Below, one piece after another: positions 16,977-25,289 of a stretch of DNA of 51,570 nucleotides; the first letter of the stretch is position 1, and each line of letters starts with the position of its first letter. The stretch comes from Blastococcus sp. CCUG 61487 (GTDB lineage Bacteria; Actinomycetota; Actinomycetes; Mycobacteriales; Geodermatophilaceae), in contig NZ_LWUA01000234.1 in the NCBI RefSeq assembly GCF_005222955.1, forward strand, positions 1-51,570, read 5' to 3'. The notes under the pieces are model-generated. The model worked only from the letters and a program-made list of their open reading frames with translations. It did not search any database and was not told the DNA's origin. The position numbers were made by a program, and so were the translations under genes.

Positions 16977-17393
16977 TCACTCCGCCGGCTGCAGGCGGAT
17001 CGACACGGAGTTGATGCAGTAGCGGTCGCCGGTGGGCGTCTGCGGGGCGTCGTCGAACAGGTGACCCAGGTGGCTGTGGCAGGTGCCGCACAGCACCTCG
17101 GTGCGGATCATCCCGAAGCTGCGGTCCTCGCGGAGGATCACGTTGTCCTCGTCGGCGGCCTCGTAGAACGACGGCCAGCCGCAGTGCGAGTCGAACTTGG
17201 TCTCGGAGCGGAACAGCTCGGCGCCGCAGGCCCGGCACTCGTAGACGCCGACGGTCTTGGTGTCGACGTACTCACCGGTCCAGGCGCGCTCGGTGCCGGC
17301 CTGGCGGAGCACCGCGTACTCCTCCGGCGACAGCTGCGCCCGCCACTCCTCGTCGGTCTTCTGCACCTTGGGGGTCTGGGAGGAGGTCGTCAT
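16977..17393 (-). CDS. msrB: Peptide-methionine (R)-S-oxide reductase
   Basis: Reduces methionine-R-sulfoxide in proteins. It is 138 residues, standard for stand-alone MsrB. Zinc cysteines are present as CRAC and CGTC pairs, GWPSFYEAA binds substrate, and the resolving/catalytic end RYCINSVSIRL contains the catalytic cysteine. I chose the ATG at 17393 (MTTSSQTPKVQ) because an AGG precedes it; a GTG at 17438 would add 15 residues but overlaps the response-regulator stop region. It lies 41 bases downstream of the two-component system on the same strand and converges on hemQ. Equivalent to Rv2674. Confidence 0.95.
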   Translation of the reverse strand: MTTSSQTPKVQKTDEEWRAQLSPEEYAVLRQAGTERAWTGEYVDTKTVGVYECRACGAELFRSETKFDSHCGWPSFYEAADEDNVILREDRSFGMIRTEVLCGTCHSHLGHLFDDAPQTPTGDRYCINSVSIRLQPAE

Positions 17394-17434
17394 GCTGCCT
17401 GGAACGGCGACGGCCGGATCACCATTCCCCGCCG

Positions 17435-18100
17435 TCACCGGCCCAGTCCCGCCTCGCGAGCCCGCACGATCGCCTGCGCCCGGTCGGTGACCTGCAGCTT
17501 GGTCAGCACGTTCGAGACGTTGTTGCGCACGGTCTTCGGCGACAGGTAGAGCGTGGCGGCGATCTGCGCGTTCGACCGGCCGGCGGCGATCAGCTCCAGC
17601 ACCTCCCGCTCCCGCGGCGTCAGCTGGGGGAAGGCCTCGGCCGGGCCGGCGGGCGCGGCGGCGAAGAACTCCGCGATCCGGCGGGCGAGCGTCGCGCCGA
17701 ACACGGCTCCGCCCGCGGCGACGGTGGTGATCGCCCGCACCACCTCCTCCTGGTCGGCGCCCTTGAGCAGGTAGCCGCGGGCCCCGGCGCGGACGGCGGC
17801 GAAGACGGTGCCGTCGTCCTCGCTCATGGTCAGCACGACGACGCCCACGGACGGGGACGCGGTGGTGATCCGCCGCGTCGCCTCGATGCCGTCGACACCG
17901 GGCATCTGCACGTCCATCACGACGACGTCGGGCTGCTCGTCGAGGGCGAGCGCGACCGCCGATCCGCCGTCGGCGGCCGTGCCGACGACGGCGAGGCCCG
18001 GCACCGAGCCCAGCAGCACGGCCAGGCCGTCGCGGTACACCGGGTGGTCGTCGACGACCAGGACCCGCAGCGGCCCCTCGTCGGCACCGGTCTCAGGCAT
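17435..18100 (-). CDS. NarL/LuxR-family response regulator
   Basis: A 221-residue response regulator. The receiver domain (about 11-130) has the acidic pocket VLVVDDHPVYRDGL, phospho-acceptor Asp in DVVVMDVQMPGVDG, Thr in VVLTMSEDD and Lys in GYLLKGADQEEVV. The C-terminal LuxR helix-turn-helix (about 155-215) has LTPREREVLELIAAGRSNAQ and LSPKTVRNNVSNVLTKL. Its ATG overlaps the kinase stop by 8 bases, so the kinase at 18093-20201 is its partner. Targets are unknown; the repeats at 20227-20279 in the kinase promoter region are candidates, as is msrB just downstream. Confidence 0.95.
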   Translation of the reverse strand: MPETGADEGPLRVLVVDDHPVYRDGLAVLLGSVPGLAVVGTAADGGSAVALALDEQPDVVVMDVQMPGVDGIEATRRITTASPSVGVVVLTMSEDDGTVFAAVRAGARGYLLKGADQEEVVRAITTVAAGGAVFGATLARRIAEFFAAAPAGPAEAFPQLTPREREVLELIAAGRSNAQIAATLYLSPKTVRNNVSNVLTKLQVTDRAQAIVRAREAGLGR

Positions 18101-20201
18101 GCTGCTCCTCCCCGCCCGCGGGCAGCACCGCCCGCACCACCGTGCCGCCCTCCGGCGGGCACTCCACCGTGCACGTACCGCCGAGCTCCGCCGCCCGTTC
18201 CCGCAGCGAGACGAGGCCGACGCCGGCGGGTGCGTCGCGGGCGATGCCGACGCCGTCGTCGGTCACCGTGACCACCAGCGACCCGGCGGCGCACTGCAGC
18301 GCGATCGACACCCGGGTGGCGCACGCGTGACGGGCGACGTTGGCCAGCGCCTCGGACGCGATGCGGTAGGCCGCCACCTCCACCGCCGCGGGCAACCGGT
18401 CCGCCTCGGGAGCGGCGGAGACGGCCACGGTCACCTGCGGACCCAGGACGCGCTCCGCCTGCTGGTGCACCGCACCGGCCAGGCCGAGGTCGTCCAGCGC
18501 CGGCGGTCGGAGGTCGTGCACCAGCCGCCGGACGTCGGCCAGCGCCGCCGCCACGTCGTCCCGGGCCTGGCGGAGCACCCGGTCGGCCTCCTCGGGGTGG
18601 TCGGCCGCTAGGTTGCGGGCGGTGTCGATGCGCAGCACCACCGCGCCCAGGCTCGGACCCAGCCCGTCGTGCAGGTCGCGGCGCAGCCGGCGCCGCTCCT
18701 CCTCCCGGGCGGCCACCAGTTGCTCCCGGCTGCTCTGCAGCTGCAGCGCCAGCGACGACGCCCGCGCCGCGGCGGCGGCCTGCCGGACGACGTCGGCGAG
18801 CAGCTGCTCGTCCCGGGTGACCAGCTGCGCCCGCACGCCGTCGCGGGGGAGGAGGAGCCGGCCGACCTGCTCGCCCCGGTAGGCGATCGGCAGGGTCTGG
18901 ACGGCGGCCGGGCGACGACCGTGCTCGGCCAGCAGCTGCTGCCCTCCGGGCGCTCCGACCTCGACGCCGACGTACGGCGAGCGGAACGCCTCGGCCACCG
19001 ACGCGGCCACCGCCATCAGTTGCTCCTCCGGCGCATCGCTGCGTTCCAGGCGCTCGGCCAGCCCGGACACGACGCGATAGGGGTCCTCCCGCTGCCCCAG
19101 CACCCAGCGCCGGACGACCCGCCACAGCGCTGCCCTGAGCGGCACGTAGACGATGGCCACCAGCATGAGCGTGACCACGAGGGCGTTGCGCTCGTCGAAG
19201 CGGTCGTCCAGGAACGCGCCGGCCAGGGCCAGCACCGCGAGGTCGAGGACGACGACGCCGACCGCCAATCCGCCGTACACCAGCGTCCCGCCGAGCAGCC
19301 GGTCGATGTCGACCAGCCGCGGGCGCAGGATGCCGACGGTCACGGCCAGACCGGTGAGGCCGATGGCCACCGTGAGGTCGAGGCTGATCGTGCTCGACGG
19401 GAAGACGAGGGCGGCCGTCATGACGAGCGCGTCGACCACGCCGGCCCAGAGCAGCCAGTGCATGCGCCGGCGGTCGTCGCCGGAGGCGGCCCGCAGCCGG
19501 TGGACGACGACGGCGAGCGGCAGCAGGATCCCCAGCGCGCTGAGCGGGAACGCCACCTGGAGCAGCGGCATCACCAGACCCTCGGGCAGCGGCAGGCTGG
19601 TCGCGTCGAGGTTCAGCCCGAGGTAGGGCTCGGGCATCGTCTGGCCGGCGCGCTCGTCGAGCAGGTCCGCCGGTGTGGTCACGATGAGCACGGGCAGCAG
19701 CGCGGTGCAGCCCAGGGCGACGAGCGACACCGTGCGCCAGCGACCGCCCGGCAGCCGACCGTCCGGATAGAGGAGGAGCAGCAGCGGCAGCCCGATCAGC
19801 AGCCAGGCGCCGAAGCGCTGCACGAACCAGAAGGCCAGCGACGCGCCGGCCAGCGGCGGATCGAACTGCACCGCGTAGGCCAGCCAGGACGAGGCCAGGC
19901 CGTCGAAGGCCCAGAACAGGGCCATCCCCGCGACGACCCAGGAGACGGCGTTGCGCGGCGCCCGCTGCAGCAACAGGGCACCGGGGACGGCGAGCAGCAC
20001 GCCGGACAGGCCGATCTCCCAGCCGAGGCCGGACTCCGTGGCGTCCCGCGCGGCCTGCGGGGTGACGACGTCGAGGAGCACGGTGGCCGCCACGGCGGCG
20101 AACGTGACGGCCAGCCCGATCCAACCGAGCGCCGGGACCAGCGAGCGCCGCCCGGCACGTGCCGGTTCGGCAGCCGCGGCCGGTGGCCGGGGGGTGCGCA
20201 C
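18093..20201 (-). CDS. Membrane sensor histidine kinase (HisKA_3 type)
   Basis: A 702-residue sensor kinase paired with the overlapping LuxR regulator. About ten hydrophobic segments fill residues 25-340 (for example LGWIGLAVTFAAVAATVLL and LLIGLPLLLLLYP), a large membrane sensor without an obvious extracellular domain. A GAF-like region (about 375-470) precedes the HisKA_3 dimerisation segment LRRDLHDGLGPSLGAVVLR with the phospho-His. The ATPase domain has the N-box EALANVARHA and the G-boxes DDGVGIA and GVGLVSLRERAAELGG. I chose GTG 20201 because GGAGG sits 5 bases upstream; a GTG at 20213 lies inside that ribosome site. Signal unknown. Confidence 0.92.
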   Translation of the reverse strand: MRTPRPPAAAAEPARAGRRSLVPALGWIGLAVTFAAVAATVLLDVVTPQAARDATESGLGWEIGLSGVLLAVPGALLLQRAPRNAVSWVVAGMALFWAFDGLASSWLAYAVQFDPPLAGASLAFWFVQRFGAWLLIGLPLLLLLYPDGRLPGGRWRTVSLVALGCTALLPVLIVTTPADLLDERAGQTMPEPYLGLNLDATSLPLPEGLVMPLLQVAFPLSALGILLPLAVVVHRLRAASGDDRRRMHWLLWAGVVDALVMTAALVFPSSTISLDLTVAIGLTGLAVTVGILRPRLVDIDRLLGGTLVYGGLAVGVVVLDLAVLALAGAFLDDRFDERNALVVTLMLVAIVYVPLRAALWRVVRRWVLGQREDPYRVVSGLAERLERSDAPEEQLMAVAASVAEAFRSPYVGVEVGAPGGQQLLAEHGRRPAAVQTLPIAYRGEQVGRLLLPRDGVRAQLVTRDEQLLADVVRQAAAAARASSLALQLQSSREQLVAAREEERRRLRRDLHDGLGPSLGAVVLRIDTARNLAADHPEEADRVLRQARDDVAAALADVRRLVHDLRPPALDDLGLAGAVHQQAERVLGPQVTVAVSAAPEADRLPAAVEVAAYRIASEALANVARHACATRVSIALQCAAGSLVVTVTDDGVGIARDAPAGVGLVSLRERAAELGGTCTVECPPEGGTVVRAVLPAGGEEQHA

Positions 20202-20226
20202 CTCGACCTCCACGCGCGGATCATGC

Positions 20227-20279
20227 CGGGACCGGTGTCCCGAGGAACAGGGGCGCGGTGTCCCGTTCCACCCGGGACA
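20227..20279. promoter_or_regulatory. Operator-like repeats in divergent promoter region
   Basis: Two inverted repeats of one motif: CGGGAC-N4-GTCCCG (20227-20242) and TGTCCCG-N7-CGGGACA (20259-20279). The decamer CGGTGTCCCG occurs twice in direct orientation, 23 bases apart (20233-20242 and 20256-20265). Another CGGGAC lies at 20318-20323, and CACGAC-G-GTCGTG at 20331-20343. They lie between the kinase start and the divergent membrane protein, and may bind the response regulator or another factor. Confidence 0.5.
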
Positions 20280-20389
20280 GCGGCCGGGCGGGATCTGCCG
20301 CTGTGGCACTGGGCGCCCGGGACGGCCGGCCACGACGGTCGTGACCGGCGATGCCACCCGGGCATCGCGCCCTCGTCCCCGGAGGAACG

Positions 20390-21034
20390 ATGTCCGTCAA
20401 CACCAGCCCGCCGTTCGCCCGCACCGACACGCAGCCGGCCGAGCCCGCGCCGTCGCCCGACCTGACCAGGACGGTCCGGTTCGGCGGCATCGCCATGGCC
20501 GTCGGCGCCGCCGCCTGGGCCATCGGCTCGGCCCTCACCTACGACGTCGACCCCGCCGTGGGTGACTACCCGCTGGCCTACAAGGCCTCCTCGCTGCTGT
20601 TCCAGCTGGGCCTGGTCGCGCTGATCGGCGTCCAGCTGCGCACCCGGGCCACGGGGACCGGCCGGCTCGCCCGCAGACTCCTGCACGCCGAGCACGTGCT
20701 CCTGGGCCTGGCCATCGTCTCGTCGATCCAGTGGATGGTCGCCCCCGAGGTCTCCGAGGACGGCTTCTGGCTGGCCCTCGACGCGTTCTGGCCGCTGTCC
20801 ATGCTCGGCATGGCGGCGATCGGCATCCGGATCGCCATCGCCGGCCGGTGGCGGGGAGCGGCGCGAGTCTGGCCGGCCGTTGCCGAGACGTGGTTCCTGT
20901 TCATGATCCCCGCGATCATCCTGGTCGGTGACGAGGGGAGCGCGTTCGTCAGCGCCGGTCACCTGCTGCTCGGCTACACGACGCTCGGCCTCATCCTGGC
21001 CGTGCGGCCCGAGCTGACCATGGCGCGGGACTGA
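20390..21034 (+). CDS. Hypothetical integral membrane protein
   Basis: A 214-residue membrane protein of unknown function. A hydrophilic N-terminus of about 30 residues is followed by about six helices: around GGIAMAVGAAAWAIGSAL, ASSLLFQLGLVALIGVQL, VLLGLAIVSSIQWMV, FWPLSMLGMAAIGIRIAIA, AETWFLFMIPAIILVG and AGHLLLGYTTLGLILAV. The ATG has a strong GGAGGA 3 bases upstream. It is transcribed away from the two-component system through a 188-base region full of repeats, so it is a plausible target of that system. A 16-bp hairpin follows its stop. Confidence 0.82.
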   Translation: MSVNTSPPFARTDTQPAEPAPSPDLTRTVRFGGIAMAVGAAAWAIGSALTYDVDPAVGDYPLAYKASSLLFQLGLVALIGVQLRTRATGTGRLARRLLHAEHVLLGLAIVSSIQWMVAPEVSEDGFWLALDAFWPLSMLGMAAIGIRIAIAGRWRGAARVWPAVAETWFLFMIPAIILVGDEGSAFVSAGHLLLGYTTLGLILAVRPELTMARD

Positions 21035-21056
21035 TCGAGCCCCTCCTCGCGGGGCA

Positions 21057-21092
21057 GCAGCCGGGTGCGCGGCCGACCGCGCACCCGGCTGC
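21057..21092 (+). terminator. Strong hairpin after membrane-protein gene
   Basis: A perfect 16-bp stem (GCAGCCGGGTGCGCGG at 21057-21072 with 21077-21092) with a CCGA loop, 22 bases after the stop at 21034. No T-tract. It most likely ends transcription before the gene at 21147. Confidence 0.65.
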
Positions 21093-21146
21093 ACGCTGGT
21101 GAGGTCGGCCGTCCTTCCACGAGCACGGGCGGGGAGACTGGAGCCC

Positions 21147-21602
21147 GTGACCTCTCCGCTGCCCGACGCCTGGTTCACCCGCGACCTGCCCGTGCTGCGG
21201 GCCATCGCCCGCCTGGTCGACGCGCCCGAGCACGGCGGCACGCCCTACCTGCTCGGCGCGGTCGTGCCGGCGAGCGGGCTGCCCAAGGCCGAGGTGATCG
21301 CCGCGGCCAAGGCGCTGGCCACGGCCGGCTACATCGAGCCGCTGACCAACCACGCCGGCGACATCGTGCGGATCACCGCGATCTCCGCCGAGGCGCGGCG
21401 GCTGGCCGGTCTGTGGCCGACGCCGCAGGGGGAGTGGGAGCGGCTGCTCGAGCAGGTGGTCGCCCGGGCGGAGAACGCGCCCACCGACGTGGAGCGGCGG
21501 CGCTGGCGGGCCTTCGCCGACGCCGCGGCCGCCGTCGGACCGGACGCCGGGGCGCTGCTGATGCAGTCGCTCATCGGGGGTTACGTGCCGCGCGCCCGCT
21601 GA
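21147..21602 (+). CDS. Hypothetical protein, winged-helix-like
   Basis: A 151-residue soluble protein. LPVLRAIARLVDAP opens the domain, then GLPKAEVIAAAKALATAGYI followed by the likely wing EPLTNHAGDIVRITAISAEA. The pattern of three helices, a hairpin and a trailing helix suggests a winged-helix fold, but no specific family is recognised. The second half (EWERLLEQVVARAE and VERRRWRAFADAAAAV) is helical and could dimerise. GTG start; GAGACT ends 7 bases upstream as a weak -10 with no ribosome site. It converges on the cold-shock gene across a hairpin. Confidence 0.75.
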   Translation: MTSPLPDAWFTRDLPVLRAIARLVDAPEHGGTPYLLGAVVPASGLPKAEVIAAAKALATAGYIEPLTNHAGDIVRITAISAEARRLAGLWPTPQGEWERLLEQVVARAENAPTDVERRRWRAFADAAAAVGPDAGALLMQSLIGGYVPRAR

Positions 21603-21624
21603 CCGCGGCCGGCCGGGAGACGAC

Positions 21625-21660
21625 GACGCCCCCGCCCGGAGAACCGGACGGGGGCGTCGG
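21625..21660. terminator. Bidirectional hairpin terminator next to csp
   Basis: A stem of 16 pairs with one mismatch (21625-21640 with 21645-21660; CGACGCCCCCGCCCGG) and an AGAA loop. It lies between the convergent winged-helix and cold-shock genes. A second small hairpin, CTGATC-N4-GATCAG (21665-21680), overlaps the csp stop codon. Confidence 0.7.
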
Positions 21661-21676
21661 AAGCCTGATCGTCAGA

Positions 21677-21880
21677 TCAGAGCGGGGTGACGTTCGCAGC
21701 CTGCGGGCCCTTCTGGCCCTGCTCGATGTCGAACGCGATCCGCTGGCCTTCATCGAGCGAGCGGTACCCGCTGGTCTGGATGGCCGAGTAGTGGACGAAC
21801 ACGTCAGGTCCGCCACCGTCGGGGGTCGCGAAGCCGAACCCCTTCTCTGCGTTGAACCACTTGACAGTACCTTCGGGCAT
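21677..21880 (-). CDS. Cold-shock domain protein
   Basis: A 67-residue CspA-family single-stranded nucleic-acid-binding protein, an RNA chaperone. The RNP1 motif is in [12 protein letters not shown] and the RNP2 motif is in DVFVHYSAI, after the usual opening [11 protein letters not shown]. The end ([10 protein letters not shown]) is canonical. AGGAG lies 6 bases before the ATG. It stands alone: about 150 bases separate it from the upstream small membrane protein gene, enough for its own promoter and leader. The window does not show whether it is cold inducible or constitutive. Confidence 0.97.
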   Translation of the reverse strand: MPEGTVKWFNAEKGFGFATPDGGGPDVFVHYSAIQTSGYRSLDEGQRIAFDIEQGQKGPQAANVTPL

Positions 21881-22029
21881 TGCTCGCTCCTAGCTGAGGT
21901 GGTGCATCGGGGTCCTGCCATAGCGCAGGGCCTTCCCGACATGCCGAAGCGTAGCGGGGGACGCCTGCTGGGGACAGGCCCGGCGGCCAGCGCCCGCCCG
22001 GCCCACCCGGTGTGCCGCGTCGGCCGACG

Positions 22030-22461
22030 TCAGCTCCGGGGGTCGCGGTCCTCCGCGGCGACGGGTGCCGGCAGCACCTCGTGGCCGTACGACGGTCCGA
22101 CGTAGGTGAACCCGGCCGAGGCCTGAGACGGCGGCGCGGACGGCCGCCGCTGCGGCAGGGGAGCGGGCTGCTCCTCGTCGCGCCACGAGGTCACCCCGAT
22201 GATCTCGGCCTCCAGCAGGCGCCGGCCGGCCTCCCGGGCCTGCTCCCGCCGCCACCCGTCCATGGAGCGCGCCCACCGCTCGAGACCGAGGCGGCCGGCC
22301 AGCCACAGCCCGGCGAGGACGGCGAGCACGAGGAAGGCGTTCACGACGGCAGCGGCGATGCCGAGCGCTCCGACGCCGGCCCAGCCGGCCGCTTCGAACT
22401 CCCGGGAGACCATGAGGAGCACGACGAGGACGACGGCGTAGCCGATGAGCACGTGCTTCAT
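22030..22461 (-). CDS. Small membrane protein of unknown function
   Basis: A 143-residue protein with two transmembrane segments: LIGYAVVLVVLLMVSREF near the N-terminus and AAAVVNAFLVLAVLAGLWLA around 38-57. They are followed by a charged helical region (RREQAREAGRRLLEAEIIGV) and a Pro/Ala-rich cytoplasmic tail. AGGAGG lies 4 bases before the ATG. It sits 104 bases downstream of the PolDom gene on the same strand; that gap can form nested hairpins (for example TCCCGGG at 22473-22479 with 22506-22512). No family recognised. Confidence 0.75.
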   Translation of the reverse strand: MKHVLIGYAVVLVVLLMVSREFEAAGWAGVGALGIAAAVVNAFLVLAVLAGLWLAGRLGLERWARSMDGWRREQAREAGRRLLEAEIIGVTSWRDEEQPAPLPQRRPSAPPSQASAGFTYVGPSYGHEVLPAPVAAEDRDPRS

Positions 22462-22565
22462 CCGTCCTCCTCTCCCGGGTCGACTTGCTGCATCGACCAG
22501 CGTTGCCCGGGAATGGAGGCGGGTGACCGCATCGGCGGGCGGTGCTCACCCCGATGGGGGAGGAG

Positions 22566-23627
22566 TCAGCCGGTGACCGGCTTCTTCGCGCGGCTGGGCT
22601 GCACGCGCATCGGCTCGCCGGGCATCTTCGGGTAGTCCGGCGGATAGGGCAGGTCACCCAGCCCGGCGTCGGTGGTCTGCTTCTCGAACAGCTCCAGCAG
22701 CGGCGTGATGTCGAAGGCGTGGTCGGCGAGCCCGGCGTGCTTGTCACCGACCTCGCGGAACCGGCCGGGCATGGTGAGGACGTCGAAGTCGAACGGTGAG
22801 ACGTCGGGCAGCTCGTCCCAGTCGACCGGCGCCGACACCGGGGCGTGCGGGCGGGGCCGGATGGAGTACGCCGAGGCGATCGTGCGGTCACGCGCCATCT
22901 GGTTGTAGTCGATGAAGATCTTCTCGCCGCGCTCCTCCTTCCACCACGACATCGTCACGCGGTCGGGCAGCCGCCGCTCCAGCTCCCGGCCGAAGGCGAT
23001 GACGGCGTGGCGGACCTCGGTGAAGGTCCACCGCGGCTGGATCGGCACGTAGATGTGCACGCCGCGGCCGCCGGAGGTCTTCGGCCAGCCCTCCATGCCG
23101 AACTCGTGCAGCAGCTCCCGCACGTGCGGCGCGACCGCCACGGCATCGGAGAAGTCGGTGCCCGGCTGCGGGTCGAGGTCGATGCGGATCTGGTTCGGCG
23201 ACTCGACGTCGGACTTGTCCACCGGCCACGGGTGGAAGGTCAGCGTCCCCAGGTTGGCGCACCACGCGACGACGGCGACCGAGTCGGGCGCGATCTCGTC
23301 GGCCGTCCGCCCGCTGGGGAAGGTGATGTGCGCCGTCGGCACCCACGGCGGGGCGTTCTTCGGCACCCGCTTCTGGTAGAAGGCGTCGCCGTGCGAGTCC
23401 GCTCGCGTCGCCATCTTCGCGTCGGGGGAGTAGCCCCCCGGCCAGCGCTCCAGCGTCGTCGGCCGGTCCTTCAGGGCGAAGAGGATGCCCTCGCCGACGG
23501 CGACGAAGTACTCGACGACGTCGATCTTGCGGATGCCCTTCTCGGCGAAGTACGGCTTCTCCGGGTTGGAGACCCGGACCTCGTGCCCCGCGACGTCGAG
23601 GACGACGGCGTCCTTGCTGCTCGCCAT
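22566..23627 (-). CDS. PolDom primase-polymerase (LigD polymerase-like, PrimPol-C type)
   Basis: A 353-residue stand-alone archaeo-eukaryotic primase-like polymerase as found in LigD, able to add ribonucleotides during end joining or gap repair. It opens with EVRVSNPEKPYFAEKGIRK, typical of the family. The metal-binding pair is in QIRIDLDPQPG near residue 148, and the nucleotide-binding SGGRGVHIYVPI near 187. FIDYNQMARDRTIASAYS and PVDWDELPD (probably the third acid) follow. There is no ligase or nuclease domain attached. The ligase partner is encoded two genes upstream (25290-26378), as with Rv3730c and LigC in M. tuberculosis. Confidence 0.93.
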   Translation of the reverse strand: MASSKDAVVLDVAGHEVRVSNPEKPYFAEKGIRKIDVVEYFVAVGEGILFALKDRPTTLERWPGGYSPDAKMATRADSHGDAFYQKRVPKNAPPWVPTAHITFPSGRTADEIAPDSVAVVAWCANLGTLTFHPWPVDKSDVESPNQIRIDLDPQPGTDFSDAVAVAPHVRELLHEFGMEGWPKTSGGRGVHIYVPIQPRWTFTEVRHAVIAFGRELERRLPDRVTMSWWKEERGEKIFIDYNQMARDRTIASAYSIRPRPHAPVSAPVDWDELPDVSPFDFDVLTMPGRFREVGDKHAGLADHAFDITPLLELFEKQTTDAGLGDLPYPPDYPKMPGEPMRVQPSRAKKPVTG

Positions 23628-23661
23628 CGGTGGGATCCTCTCGTCGGCGGAGCGCCGAGTG

Positions 23662-25230
23662 TCACGCAGGGCAGGTGAGCCCGTCCATGGGCGCCACCAG
23701 ATCGATGAGGTAGGCGTTCACCGCATCGGTGACGCACGGCGTCTTCGGGTACGAGGTGTGGCCCTCGCCCTGCCAGGTGAGCAGCACCCCGGAGGAGAGC
23801 TGCTCGGCCATGGCGACGGAGCCGGCCAGCGGCGTCACCGGGTCGCCCTCGTTGCCCACGACGAGGATGGGTGCGGCGCCCTCGGCGTCCCGCTCGGGCA
23901 GCGGCGTGCGGTCGGCCTCCCACGGGGTGCAGGTGTAGAGGCCCACCGCCATGCCGGCGCCGAAGAGCGGGTACTCGGCGTCCCACTCCGCGGCCAGTTC
24001 CCGCACCTCGTCGGCCTCGTAGGTCACCTCGGTGTCCGCGCAGTTGATCGCGACGTTGGCGTCGAGGAGGTTGGAGTAGGTGCCGTCCTCCAGGCGCCCG
24101 GCGTAGCGGTCGGCCAGCGAGAACACGCCGGCGGAGTCGCCCGCCCGCGCGGCGGCCAGCGCCTGGGACAGCTGCGGCCACGTGCCGTTGTCGTAGAGCG
24201 CCGACTGCACGGCGGTGAGGACCACGCCCGGCGTGGCCTGCCGAGTCTCGCCCTCCCGGGCGCTCGGGATCGGGGCCTGCGACGCCTGCAGGAGGGTCTC
24301 CTCGAGGAACGTGCGCGGGTCGGGACCCAGCGGGCAGCCCGCGATCAGGCCGGTGCAGTTCTCCGCGAAAGCGTTGAAGGCGTTCTCGAAGCCGGCCGCG
24401 GCGGCCTCGGCGTCCTCGCGCGGCTCGGTGCCCGGGGCGACGGCGGCGTCCAGGACGAGGGCCCGGACGTTCTCGGGGAACAGCTCGGCGTAGGTCGAGC
24501 CCAGCGTGGTGCCGTAGGAGTAGCCGAGGTAGGTCAGCTGCTCGTCGCCGAGCGCCTGCCGGATCAGGTCGAGGTCGCGGGCGGTGTCGACGGTGTTGAA
24601 GGCGCCGAGGGCGGCGGGGGACTCGTACCGCTCGGCGCACCCCTCGGCGACCTCGTCGGCCAGGGCGAACGCGTCGTCCAGCTGCTCGGCGGTGGTCGGC
24701 TGCGGTTCGGCGGCGACGATGCGGTCCTTCAGCTCGTCGGAGATGCACTCGACCGCCGACTGGCTCGCGCCGACGCCGCGGGGGTCGAACCCCACGAGGT
24801 CGAAGCGCTGCAGCACGTTCTCCGGCAGGGTGAGCGCCAGCGCGATGGCGGCGTCGAGCCCGGACGCGCCGGGCCCACCGGGGTTGATCACCAACGAGCC
24901 GATCCGGTCGGTCTGCTCGCCGTGCACCCCGCGCAGGAGGACCAGCGGCAGCCGGTCGCTGTCGGCCTCGTCGTAGCTGATCGGGACGCTGACGGTGCCG
25001 CACTCGAACGAGATCGGGCGCTCGCTGCCCGGCTGCCCCTCCAGCAGCGGGCGGACGAGCTCGTTGCAGTCCTCCCACTCGATGGGCTCGGCGGTCGGCT
25101 CCGCCTCCGTGGTCGGGCTGGCGGTGGGCTCCGGCTCGGCGTCGTCGCCCGAGGTGCAGCCGGCCACGACGAGGGCCAGGGCGGCGAGCAGGCTCGGGAC
25201 GACGGCACGCCGGCCGCGGTGCAGACGCAT
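23662..25230 (-). CDS. Lipoprotein alpha/beta-hydrolase (tripeptidyl aminopeptidase-like)
   Basis: A 522-residue exported hydrolase. The N-terminus is a lipoprotein signal peptide with lipobox VVAGC (Cys25), then a Thr/Pro/Glu-rich linker. The fold has INPGGPGASG (oxyanion region), FDLVGFDPRGVGAS, the nucleophile elbow GYSYGTTLGSTYAELFP, a TAP-type C-terminal segment with VVGNEGDPVTPL (Asp) and GEGHTSY (His). Family members such as SCO-type tripeptidyl aminopeptidases and Caa43-like carboxylesterases cleave peptides or esters at the cell surface. It lies between the LigC and PolDom genes (59 and 34 bases apart), with no obvious functional link to them. Confidence 0.9.
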   Translation of the reverse strand: MRLHRGRRAVVPSLLAALALVVAGCTSGDDAEPEPTASPTTEAEPTAEPIEWEDCNELVRPLLEGQPGSERPISFECGTVSVPISYDEADSDRLPLVLLRGVHGEQTDRIGSLVINPGGPGASGLDAAIALALTLPENVLQRFDLVGFDPRGVGASQSAVECISDELKDRIVAAEPQPTTAEQLDDAFALADEVAEGCAERYESPAALGAFNTVDTARDLDLIRQALGDEQLTYLGYSYGTTLGSTYAELFPENVRALVLDAAVAPGTEPREDAEAAAAGFENAFNAFAENCTGLIAGCPLGPDPRTFLEETLLQASQAPIPSAREGETRQATPGVVLTAVQSALYDNGTWPQLSQALAAARAGDSAGVFSLADRYAGRLEDGTYSNLLDANVAINCADTEVTYEADEVRELAAEWDAEYPLFGAGMAVGLYTCTPWEADRTPLPERDAEGAAPILVVGNEGDPVTPLAGSVAMAEQLSSGVLLTWQGEGHTSYPKTPCVTDAVNAYLIDLVAPMDGLTCPA

Positions 25231-25289
25231 GATCACGAGCCTAGGAGCCCTCCGGCACCTGTGCAGGCGCTGTGCGCGCGCCGACCCGG

